Source of the DNA: Bacteroidales bacterium UBA5342
GTDB taxonomy: Bacteria; Bacteroidota; Bacteroidia; Bacteroidales; UBA5342
DNA length: 6,331 bases
Assembly (NCBI GenBank): GCA_002408065.1
Contig: DHQI01000008.1
Coordinates: forward strand, 11,091-17,421
Reading direction: 5' to 3'
Below the pieces are notes generated by a model. It was not told where the DNA came from. It did not search any database and was given only the letters and a program-made list of their open reading frames with translations. How positions within the stretch are numbered: the stretch's first letter is position 1; every line of letters starts with the position of its first letter. Shown here piece after piece: positions 1 to 6,295 of the stretch. Both the position numbers and the translations under genes were made by a program.

Positions 1-24
1 AGTTAAATGCGTTTGCCCTGGCCT

Positions 25-55
25 TTTCACGGCTCCGACAAATTCATTACTTTTG
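25..55 (+). promoter_or_regulatory. Candidate Bacteroidota-type sigma promoter for the S9 peptidase gene
   Basis: TACTTTTG at 48-55 matches the Bacteroidota -7 consensus TAnnTTTG at every defined position. A TTTC at 25-28, one base off the TTTG -33 element, lies 19 nt upstream, which is an accepted spacing. Transcription would start near position 60-63 and leave a leader of about 30 nt before the ATG at 93. The boxes are read directly from the sequence; use as a promoter is inferred from the published Bacteroides/Flavobacterium consensus. A chance match is possible in AT-rich DNA. Confidence 0.45.
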
Positions 56-92
56 GGCTTTATATTACAATAAACATCAAAACCGACAAAGG

Positions 93-2267
93 ATGAAATA
101 CCTACTCTCCTTCCTTTTTATTACTTTTTTTTCGCTCTCTCTTTTAGCCCAAAAGAAAAGCTTCACACTGGACGATGTTGTGAACGGCGGGACGAATTAC
201 CGTAGCTTCTATCCGGAAACACTCGCTTCACTTCAATGGATAAATGATGACACTTTTAGTTACCTGCAAGATGATACAACTCTAGTTTGTCAGAGCATTA
301 CAGGCAGCAAAAAAAAGGTACTCACACTGGGTGAATTGAAAGAGTTGACCTCCAACTATAAAGGCCAAAAGATACCATCTCACCAGTGGCACAATGGAGA
401 CGTATTAGAGTTTCGTCTGCCACAGGAGCGTCTCTTTTACAAGGTTAAAGATAAAACAAGCTGGCGTATTACCTATCCTGAAGGAGCAGCAAACACGGAT
501 CTTAACTACGCGGCCGGACGTTTAGCCTATACGATGGATAACAACCTTTATTATGCCACAAGTCAAGAGGAAAAAATCGCTGTATCAGAAAACGAAAATC
601 CCCACATCATCAACGGACAAACGGTACACCGTAACGAATTTGGCATTCACAAAGGAACCTTTTGGTCGCCTAATGGTGATTTTCTGGCTTTTTACAGCAA
701 GGACGAAACCATGGTGGAAGATTATCCGCTGGTTGATATTCTTGCACGTCAGGCCAAAGTCCGGATGATCAAATACCCAATGGCCGGTATGAGCAGCGAA
801 GAGGTTAAGGTAGGCATTTACAATGTGGCTAACGGCAACACTACCTATCTGGACACCGGAGAACCTAAGGACCGTTACTTTACCAATATAGCGTGGTCTC
901 CTGACAATAGATTCCTCTACATAGCCGAACTCAACCGAGGACAAGACACGATGATGTTCAACTGTTATAATGCCAACAGTGGCCAACGTATAAAAACCTT
1001 GTTTACTGAAACTGATGAAGAATATGTGGAGCCTCAAAATCCTATGGTCTTTTTACCAAGTGATCCGGAAAAATTCATTTGGCAAAGCCGCCGCAGTGGC
1101 TACAATCACTTATACCTTTACAATACTAATGGTGAATTGATTCGTCAGTTAAGCAAAGGGAAATGGGAAGTCACCAGTATTCTGGGCTTTGATAAGGCCG
1201 ACAATCGAGGCTCAGGCAAAACCAAACTAAAAGGACTAAAAGAAAAGCATATTTATATCTCTGCCACCAAGAAATCACATCTGGAGCGTCACGCGTATGC
1301 CGTGTCTATCGACAAAGAAGAGATGCGGTGCATGACAGACAACGAAGGTGTTCACCGCCCCCAACTATCACCTAATGGTCATTATATGTTAGACACCTGG
1401 TCCAACACCGAAACACCTTTAAAGATAGATCTGATAAAAACGAAAGAGGCGATGACACAAAACCTTTTCACCGCCGGTAATCCTTACGATGGCTATGAAC
1501 TAGGTGAGATGAAACTACTGGAAATACCTTCGGCCGACACCTCTCTGCTGCTTACCGCCCGTATGATTTTACCTCCTGATTTTGACAGAAAAAAGAAGTA
1601 CCCAGCCATTATTTATGTATACGGCGGACCACACTCCCAAATGATAAACCAAGGCTGGCTGGGAGGCGTGCGTATGTGGCAGCATTATATGGCACAAAAA
1701 GGCTTTGTGATGTTTACCCTGGACAACCGGGGCACCTCCTATCGCGGAGCCGATTTTGAGCAGGTGATACACCGCGAGCTGGGCAAACACGAGATGGAAG
1801 ACCAAATGAAAGGGTATGAATACCTGACAGCACACGCTTTTATCGACAGCACACGCATTGGCGTGTTTGGGTGGAGTTTTGGCGGTTTTATGACCACCTC
1901 GTTAATGACCCATTACCCCGAAGCTTTTAAAGTAGGGGTTGCCGGCGGCCCCGTCATAGACTGGAGCAACTACGAGGTGATGTACGGCGAACGCTATATG
2001 GATAGCCCTGCTGATAATCCCAAAGGATACAGTAACACTACAGTAAGCCACTATGCCAAAGATTTAAAAGGCCGTTTGCTAATGATACATGGGGCTCAGG
2101 ATCCCGTGGTGGTGTGGCAACACAGTCAAAAATTTGTGCGTCAATGTGTAAAAGACGGCGTTCCCCTCGATTATTTCGTATATCCTACCCACGAACACAA
2201 TGTACGTGGCCAAGATCGTGTACACCTGATGCGGAAGATAACACAGTATTTTGAAGATTTCTTATAA
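93..2267 (+). CDS. Exported S9 family serine peptidase, dipeptidyl-peptidase IV-like
   Basis: Probable prolyl-type exopeptidase acting on oligopeptides in the periplasm or at the cell surface. Residues 1-19 form a signal peptide (Lys2, hydrophobic core, LLA before Gln20) without a lipobox Cys. Residues of roughly 95-455 look like the DPP-IV N-terminal beta-propeller, with repeated WSP-type strands (FWSPNGDFLAFY near 190, WSPDNRFLY near 270). Residues of about 480-724 are the alpha/beta-hydrolase domain. Tyr510 in YGGP corresponds to the oxyanion-hole Tyr of DPP-IV, and DNRG lies at 544-547. The nucleophile is Ser595 in GWSFGG, with Asp670 in HGAQD and His702 in HEHN, so the triad is complete. 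Length is 724 aa, normal for S9B enzymes. The frame is open upstream to the window edge, but no in-frame ATG precedes 93 and the signal peptide fixes this start. The usual glutamate pair of the substrate-binding arm reads Asn181-Glu182, so a strict dipeptidyl-peptidase specificity is unsure. Family is certain, exact substrate is not. Confidence 0.93.
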   Translation: MKYLLSFLFITFFSLSLLAQKKSFTLDDVVNGGTNYRSFYPETLASLQWINDDTFSYLQDDTTLVCQSITGSKKKVLTLGELKELTSNYKGQKIPSHQWHNGDVLEFRLPQERLFYKVKDKTSWRITYPEGAANTDLNYAAGRLAYTMDNNLYYATSQEEKIAVSENENPHIINGQTVHRNEFGIHKGTFWSPNGDFLAFYSKDETMVEDYPLVDILARQAKVRMIKYPMAGMSSEEVKVGIYNVANGNTTYLDTGEPKDRYFTNIAWSPDNRFLYIAELNRGQDTMMFNCYNANSGQRIKTLFTETDEEYVEPQNPMVFLPSDPEKFIWQSRRSGYNHLYLYNTNGELIRQLSKGKWEVTSILGFDKADNRGSGKTKLKGLKEKHIYISATKKSHLERHAYAVSIDKEEMRCMTDNEGVHRPQLSPNGHYMLDTWSNTETPLKIDLIKTKEAMTQNLFTAGNPYDGYELGEMKLLEIPSADTSLLLTARMILPPDFDRKKKYPAIIYVYGGPHSQMINQGWLGGVRMWQHYMAQKGFVMFTLDNRGTSYRGADFEQVIHRELGKHEMEDQMKGYEYLTAHAFIDSTRIGVFGWSFGGFMTTSLMTHYPEAFKVGVAGGPVIDWSNYEVMYGERYMDSPADNPKGYSNTTVSHYAKDLKGRLLMIHGAQDPVVVWQHSQKFVRQCVKDGVPLDYFVYPTHEHNVRGQDRVHLMRKITQYFEDFL

Positions 2268-2270
2268 CAA

Positions 2271-2303
2271 GCTATTAGCCATAGTTATTGGCTATTGCCC
2301 ATA
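2271..2303 (+). repeat. Imperfect 20-bp-spaced direct repeat with a small inverted repeat between S9 peptidase gene and thiL
   Basis: GCTATTAGCCATA at 2271-2283 recurs as GCTATTGCCCATA at 2291-2303 (11 of 13 identical). TAGCCA at 2276-2281 and TGGCTA at 2289-2294 can also pair as a 6-bp stem with a 7-nt loop. No T-run follows, so it is a poor intrinsic terminator. Degenerate GCTATTAGC-like strings recur in intergenic DNA of some Bacteroidota by my recollection; here only these copies are visible. Function unknown. Confidence 0.5.
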
Positions 2304-2339
2304 TACTAAGCGTTAATAGTTAAGAGCCCCAAAAACAGC

Positions 2340-3359
2340 ATGCAATTACAAGACATAGGCGAATTTGGATTTATCCGGCGTTTCGCCCCACAATTTGAGC
2401 ATTTGATCAGCAATGCTGACGGCGGTATTGGTGACGACTGCGCTTTGCTATCTATCAATAACGACGAATATCACTTGGTATCTACAGACTTGCTCGTAGA
2501 GGATATTCACTTTCTGAAAGATAAAATCAGCCCTGAAGAGTTAGGCTATAAAGCTCTGGCCGTTAACCTGAGTGACATCGCTGCAATGGGCGGACAAGCA
2601 CTCTATTCATTTCTTTCGGTAGGCATCCCCAAGGATACAGGAGTCGACTACCTCGACCGTTTTATGGCAGGCTACCATCAGCTTTCACAAAAATATAAGG
2701 TAGCCCTGATGGGCGGTGACACCACCCGTTCCGAAGACAAGCTCATCATCAACGTCGCCGTGATAGGACGCTGCCACAAAACAGAGGCACACTTACGCTC
2801 AATGGCTAAAAGCAATGACCTCATCTGTACAACAGGATATTTGGGCGATTCGGCAGCAGGACTCAAAATCCTCTTAGACAAAATCGAAGTATCAGACACA
2901 CACGCACAGCTCGTAGCCCAACACCACCGGCCAGAACCACGCCTCCACGAAGGACGCTTCCTGAGTGGGCAAAAAGGCCTTAATGCTATGATGGATATTT
3001 CTGACGGCATCGCTTCGGACCTGCAACACATCTTAAAAGCATCCGGTAAATCGGCATGCATCGATTTGGATAAAATACCACAATCCGGTATGATGAAGCA
3101 AGTAGCTGCCAACAACAACTGGAATTCTGATGTTCTTTCCACTTCAGGTGGCGAAGACTACGAATTACTATTAACCATCGAAAGTGCAGAATTTGAAAGA
3201 ATCAATAGAGAATATCAAAATGAATTTGGCAAGCCATTGTATCCTATCGGACAAATTAATGATGGCCACCCTGAAATATGCTGGAGAAAAAATGGTGTAG
3301 TCTCTACATTGGGAGAAAACGGTTTTGATCATTTTACATCAAAAAAGATGAGTGATTAA
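2340..3359 (+). CDS. thiL: Thiamine-monophosphate kinase ThiL
   Basis: ATP-dependent cytosolic kinase that converts thiamine monophosphate to thiamine diphosphate, the last step of the cofactor pathway. The family motifs appear in order: GIGDDCALL (30-37 region, with metal/nucleotide-binding Asp32-Asp33), STDLLVEDIHF (48-58, thiamine phosphate/Mg site), NLSDIAAMGG (76-85), MGGDTTRS (124-131), TGYLGDSAAGL (165-175), HHRPEPR (195-201), MDISDGIASDL (218-228) and GGEDYELL (270-277). These are characteristic of the PurM-like/AIR synthase-related fold. Length 339 aa is usual for Bacteroidota ThiL. The ATG at 2340 places the first conserved acidic motif about 30 residues in, as expected; no Shine-Dalgarno is present, which is normal in this phylum. 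thiD follows on the same strand at once, suggesting one transcript. No TPP riboswitch is visible upstream. No key residue seems to be missing. Confidence 0.96.
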   Translation: MQLQDIGEFGFIRRFAPQFEHLISNADGGIGDDCALLSINNDEYHLVSTDLLVEDIHFLKDKISPEELGYKALAVNLSDIAAMGGQALYSFLSVGIPKDTGVDYLDRFMAGYHQLSQKYKVALMGGDTTRSEDKLIINVAVIGRCHKTEAHLRSMAKSNDLICTTGYLGDSAAGLKILLDKIEVSDTHAQLVAQHHRPEPRLHEGRFLSGQKGLNAMMDISDGIASDLQHILKASGKSACIDLDKIPQSGMMKQVAANNNWNSDVLSTSGGEDYELLLTIESAEFERINREYQNEFGKPLYPIGQINDGHPEICWRKNGVVSTLGENGFDHFTSKKMSD

Positions 3360-3395
3360 ATGGGCACTCTGCATACCTTTAATAAAACCTTGAAC

Positions 3396-4202
3396 ATGAA
3401 ATATAACACGGTACTCACCATAGCAGGTAGCGACTCGGGCGGTGGCGCGGGCATACAGGCCGACATCAAAACCATCTCGGCCAACGGATGCTATGCCACC
3501 TCAGCTATTACAGCTGTTACCGCTCAAAATACCAAAGGGGTCTTCGCTATTCACCCTGTTCCACCGAGCAGTGTGGAAGCTCAAATACATGCCGTCCTGA
3601 CTGACATAGGCAGCGATGCCGTTAAAATAGGTATGTTACACCATGCTGAAACGGTAAGAATAGTCGCCTCATCGCTTGACAAGTACCTTATTAACAACAG
3701 CGTATTGGATCCGGTTATGATTTCCACATCGGGCAAACAGCTACTCCAAAATGATGCCATTGAAGTGCTCAAGGAGTTATTAATACCCAAAGTCAGGATT
3801 TTGACGCCCAACATACCCGAAGCTGAGTTGCTGCTCAACAAAGCTTTAGAATCGGCAGCTAACATGGCTTCTTTTGCTCAGGAACTCTCTCAAAAATATG
3901 GTCATATCTCCATTCTACTAAAAGCAGGCCATGCCGCAGGAGAAATGCTCACCGACGTCTTCTACAATGCCGAAAGTGACGAGATTACCGAACTTAAAGC
4001 CAAGCGCATAAGCAGCCAAAACACACACGGTACCGGTTGTACCTTATCGGCTGCTTTGGCAGCACAGTTGGCTAAAGGAAAAGAACTAAACGAGGCCGCT
4101 ATAGCCGCAAAAGACTATATCAATGAAGCCATTATTGCCGGAAAAGATTATGAAATAGGCCGTGGACGGGGGCCCGTTAAGCATTTTTATAAATATTGGT
4201 GA
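3396..4202 (+). CDS. thiD: Hydroxymethylpyrimidine/phosphomethylpyrimidine kinase ThiD
   Basis: Ribokinase-family cytosolic enzyme that phosphorylates HMP and HMP-phosphate to HMP-diphosphate, the pyrimidine half of thiamine. In 268-residue numbering the family signatures are TIAGSDSGGGAGIQADIK (8-25, pyrimidine-binding loop), DPVMISTSG (from Asp105), TPNIPEAELL (from Thr137), KAGH, and THGTGCTLSAALA with Cys215 in the GTGC anion-hole motif that carries the catalytic Asp/Cys region of ThiD. The C-terminal GRGRGPVKHFY is typical of bacterial ThiD. The reading frame also offers an ATG at 3360, directly after the thiL stop (TAA then ATG), which would add 12 residues (MGTLHTFNKTLN) not expected in this family. 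I chose 3396 because MKYNTVLTIAGSDS is the canonical N-terminus. With this start the gap to thiL is 36 nt, consistent with an operon. Neither start has a convincing ribosome binding site. Confidence 0.94.
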   Translation: MKYNTVLTIAGSDSGGGAGIQADIKTISANGCYATSAITAVTAQNTKGVFAIHPVPPSSVEAQIHAVLTDIGSDAVKIGMLHHAETVRIVASSLDKYLINNSVLDPVMISTSGKQLLQNDAIEVLKELLIPKVRILTPNIPEAELLLNKALESAANMASFAQELSQKYGHISILLKAGHAAGEMLTDVFYNAESDEITELKAKRISSQNTHGTGCTLSAALAAQLAKGKELNEAAIAAKDYINEAIIAGKDYEIGRGRGPVKHFYKYW

Positions 4203-4412
4203 TATAAAAGCAATAGGTCACAGACTTTAGTTTTCAAGTAAAATTTCAACAGTAATTATTTAACGACGAAAAATTTAAGACAAATCACTAGCGCACAAAA
4301 TTAATGTCCGCTTCGCTCCCTCGCCTGAACGTTTTCCGAAATAATTTGTTTTTCACATAGGGTAAAACAACATCTCCCGGTCTTAGAATTAGAAACAATA
4401 AAAGTTAAGGCC
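4203..4412 (+). other. 210-nt intergenic spacer/leader upstream of the CarboxypepD-like gene
   Basis: There is no credible gene here on either strand. The stretch is AT-rich, with AAAATTT at 4240-4246 and again at 4270-4276. An abrupt GC-rich, pyrimidine-rich patch covers about 4307-4328 on the + strand. Near-matches to the Bacteroidota -7 box are TAGTTTTC at 4228-4235 (7 of 8) and TAATTTG at 4342-4348 (one base short), but neither has a convincing -33 partner. The promoter of the downstream pair most likely lies here, possibly for an alternative sigma factor, but I cannot place it. There is no strong terminator hairpin after thiD. AAGG at 4407-4410 is only 2 nt from the ATG, too close to act as a normal ribosome binding site. 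Confidence 0.5.
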
Positions 4413-5681
4413 ATGAAACGATTCAATAAATATTCCGTCATCCTTCTCGTGCTACTAACGTTCACAGCATTTGCAGAAGCCAAAAAATCCGATCAGGATA
4501 ACGCCGCTTACGTCTTAATAAAAGGACGTATAGTCGATAGTGCCAGTGGTAGTGCTTTAGTATTTGGTGGCATTGCTATTCAAGGCACTAACCTAAGCAC
4601 CGTGAGTAATTCCGAAGGACGCTTTTCCATAAAAGTACCCCAAGATAAGCTTAACAACAAGCTGGAATTCACCTTTCTGGGCTATGAGACCCAACTCGTC
4701 CCTGTTTCATCATTAAAAGCAGATAAAAACAACACGATACGGATGAAAGCCCACGTGGTGCACTTATCAGAGTTCGATGTTTTTCCTAACGACCCGCTGA
4801 TTATCATCAATAATGTACTGGATAATTTGGCTCAAAACTACCCTACCGAAAACCAGCTCATGACAGCCTTTTACCGCGAAACCATCAAGAAACGAAGAAA
4901 TTACGCCGCACTTGCCGAGGCCGTAGTGGAGATCAATAAACCATCGACTATTATCAGTAGATCGGAACAAATACGTATGCTCAAGGGACGAAAAGGCGTC
5001 GACATATCAAAAATGGATACCGTACTTTTTAAACTGCAAGGCGGAGCTCACTCCATGATGGCGATGGATATTGCCAAATACCCCTACGCCATTATTGACC
5101 CTGAAGTTCAGGATGACTACCATTATTACTTCGACAACCTGACCCGTATAAATGATGAATTACACCTGGTGATATCATTCAAACAACGGCAACACATTAC
5201 ATTACCGATGTTTTACGGAAAATTGTATATTCACGCTGAGACAATGGCTATTTCAAGTGCCACCTTTAATCTGAATACCACTAATAAATCATTGGCCGGC
5301 AGCTTATTTATACGTAAAAAACCCATGGGATGCCAAGTATACCCCGAATATGCCAGCTATCAGATAAACTACCGCCGGCAAGGCGACAAATGGTATTATA
5401 ACTATGCCCGGGGCGATGTAAAATTTAATATTAACTGGGAAAAAAGACTGTTTAACACCAGCTACACCACCTCTTCAGAACTGGCTGTAACAGATCGTCA
5501 AGAACTTAAAGTAAAATCTTTTAAAGGAAACGAAAGGATTAAAAAATCGGCCGTTATGAATGAAGAAGTAGAGGGTTTTTACGACCAGGACTTTTGGGGT
5601 GAATACAATGTGATAGAACCCGAAAAATCGATTAATACAGCCATAAAAAAGATAGCGAAAAACATCGAGAAACTGAACTAG
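4413..5681 (+). CDS. Exported protein with CarboxypepD_reg-like domain and uncharacterised C-terminal region
   Basis: Envelope protein of unknown function, 422 aa. Residues 1-23 are a signal peptide (Lys2, Arg3, hydrophobic core, AEA before Lys24), with no lipobox Cys. Residues of about 36-112 match the beta-sandwich CarboxypepD_reg-like domain common in Bacteroidota outer-membrane and surface proteins: KGRIVDSASGSAL, a GTN turn, SNSEGRFSIKVP, and FTFLGYET near 86-93. The rest (about 120-422) holds NYPT (142-145), AFYRETI (152-158), a tyrosine-rich strand DDYHYYF (234-240), FYGKLYIHAETMAI (267-280) and a terminal FWGEYNVIEPEKSI (394-407). This layout resembles the segment between the CarboxypepD domain and the beta-barrel in DUF5686-type proteins, but no barrel follows, so it is probably periplasmic or peripheral to the outer membrane. 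That resemblance is from memory. The start is fixed by the signal peptide. The TAG stop touches the ATG of the following sigma-factor gene, so the two are almost certainly translated from one mRNA. It is not a peptidase: the domain name reflects only the regulatory fold. Confidence 0.85.
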   Translation: MKRFNKYSVILLVLLTFTAFAEAKKSDQDNAAYVLIKGRIVDSASGSALVFGGIAIQGTNLSTVSNSEGRFSIKVPQDKLNNKLEFTFLGYETQLVPVSSLKADKNNTIRMKAHVVHLSEFDVFPNDPLIIINNVLDNLAQNYPTENQLMTAFYRETIKKRRNYAALAEAVVEINKPSTIISRSEQIRMLKGRKGVDISKMDTVLFKLQGGAHSMMAMDIAKYPYAIIDPEVQDDYHYYFDNLTRINDELHLVISFKQRQHITLPMFYGKLYIHAETMAISSATFNLNTTNKSLAGSLFIRKKPMGCQVYPEYASYQINYRRQGDKWYYNYARGDVKFNINWEKRLFNTSYTTSSELAVTDRQELKVKSFKGNERIKKSAVMNEEVEGFYDQDFWGEYNVIEPEKSINTAIKKIAKNIEKLN

Positions 5682-6230
5682 ATGCCGAAAAAAGCCGTAA
5701 GCACAAATCAATGGAATAAATCGTGTAACGAGAAAGATTTCGAACAAATTTTTTCTCATTATTACGCTCCCTTGTGTGCTTATGCTTCGCATTTTTTAAA
5801 CGAAAAAGAACGCTGTGAGAGCACGGTTCAGAATGTCTTTATGACCTTATGGGAAAAGCGCCGTAAGCTAAAGATAGAAAACCTGAAAGCTTACCTTTAC
5901 CGTAGTGTCAACCATCAGTGTTTGCACCTGCTGGAAAAAGAAAAATCGGCAAAACGTTATATAAAACTGCACCAAGAAAAGGCCCCCTATCCCAGCCCGG
6001 AAGAAGGCCTTATGATGGGCGAAATGTATAATGCCTACCAACAGGAATTAGAAAAATTACCTGATCAAACCAAGCAGATATATTTATTGAGCCGCCATAA
6101 GCAACTTAAATATCAGGAAATAGCAAAACAACTGAAAATTTCAATAAAAACAGTAGAAGCCCATATAAGCAAGGCTCTAAAGAGTTTTAAAATACGATTT
6201 ACAGAACAGGGGTTTGGCAATGAGAAATGA
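5682..6230 (+). CDS. ECF-type RNA polymerase sigma-70 factor (Bacteroidota-expanded family)
   Basis: Cytoplasmic alternative sigma factor of 182 aa that would direct RNA polymerase to a limited set of promoters. Region sigma-2 spans about residues 18-88: FEQIFSHYYAPLCAYASHFL (20-39), TVQNVFMTLWEKR (48-60, region 2.2), and LKAYLYRSVNHQCLHLLEKEK (68-88, the -10 recognition part). A short linker with PSPEEGL (104-110) leads to sigma-4: LEKLPDQTKQIYLLSR (123-138) followed by the helix-turn-helix YQEIAKQLKISIKTVEAHISKALKSFK (144-170 region) for -35 recognition. Length and layout fit TIGR02985-type sigma factors. The usual D-I-V-Q-[ED]-V-F motif of region 2.2 reads S47-T-V-Q-N51-V-F, an unusual loss of two acids. 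The ATG directly follows the TAG of the upstream gene; no other suitable in-frame Met lies before region 2, and translational coupling is likely. Such factors are normally followed by a FecR-like anti-sigma gene, but none starts in the 101 nt left in the window, so the signal and regulon are unknown. Confidence 0.93.
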   Translation: MPKKAVSTNQWNKSCNEKDFEQIFSHYYAPLCAYASHFLNEKERCESTVQNVFMTLWEKRRKLKIENLKAYLYRSVNHQCLHLLEKEKSAKRYIKLHQEKAPYPSPEEGLMMGEMYNAYQQELEKLPDQTKQIYLLSRHKQLKYQEIAKQLKISIKTVEAHISKALKSFKIRFTEQGFGNEK

Positions 6231-6232
6231 TG

Positions 6233-6260
6233 CTTCCCCGATCCCGAAGTACATCGGGAG
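6233..6260 (+). terminator. Hairpin just downstream of the sigma-factor gene, possible terminator
   Basis: TCCCGA at 6242-6247 and TCGGGA at 6254-6259 form a perfect 6-bp stem with a 6-nt loop. A competing stem pairs CCCGAT (6237-6242) with ATCGGG (6253-6258), and can be extended outward through a mismatch to 6233 and 6262. The stem begins only a few bases after the stop codon. No U-tract follows immediately (only an A-rich stretch near 6277-6286), so an intrinsic terminator is plausible but weak; it could instead be a dispersed palindromic element or an mRNA-stabilising end. Confidence 0.35.
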
Positions 6261-6295
6261 AGGCTCAGCAGGCTAAATTAAAAAAGTAACGCAGA

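Noticed and set aside
2..73. Open frame at the left edge that could be the tail of an upstream gene
   Set aside because: Only about 23 codons, with no recognisable C-terminus, and it overlaps the good promoter candidate.
3..92. Upstream extension of the S9 peptidase frame to the window edge
   Set aside because: The frame is open but has no ATG, and the clear signal peptide starts at the Met at 93.
585..1037. Minus-strand open frame of 150 codons inside the S9 peptidase gene
   Set aside because: Antisense shadow of a well-supported gene with no domain features.
2678..3142. Minus-strand open frame of 154 codons inside thiL
   Set aside because: Cysteine-rich shadow without motifs; the + strand encodes all ThiL motifs across it.
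4301..4483. Minus-strand 60-codon frame in the leader before the CarboxypepD-like gene
   Set aside because: Overlaps the signal peptide coding region, has no family features and no start context.
5233..5240. CTGAGA string reminiscent of the TPP riboswitch core
   Set aside because: It lies deep inside a coding region, away from the thiamine genes and without the other conserved parts.
5475..5792. Minus-strand open frame of 105 codons across the CarboxypepD/sigma junction
   Set aside because: Phenylalanine-rich translation arises from lysine/glutamate codons of the + strand; no independent support.
6220..6276. 18-codon open frame overlapping the end of the sigma gene, where an anti-sigma gene might begin
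   Set aside because: Far too short for a FecR-like protein and it consists mainly of the hairpin sequence.
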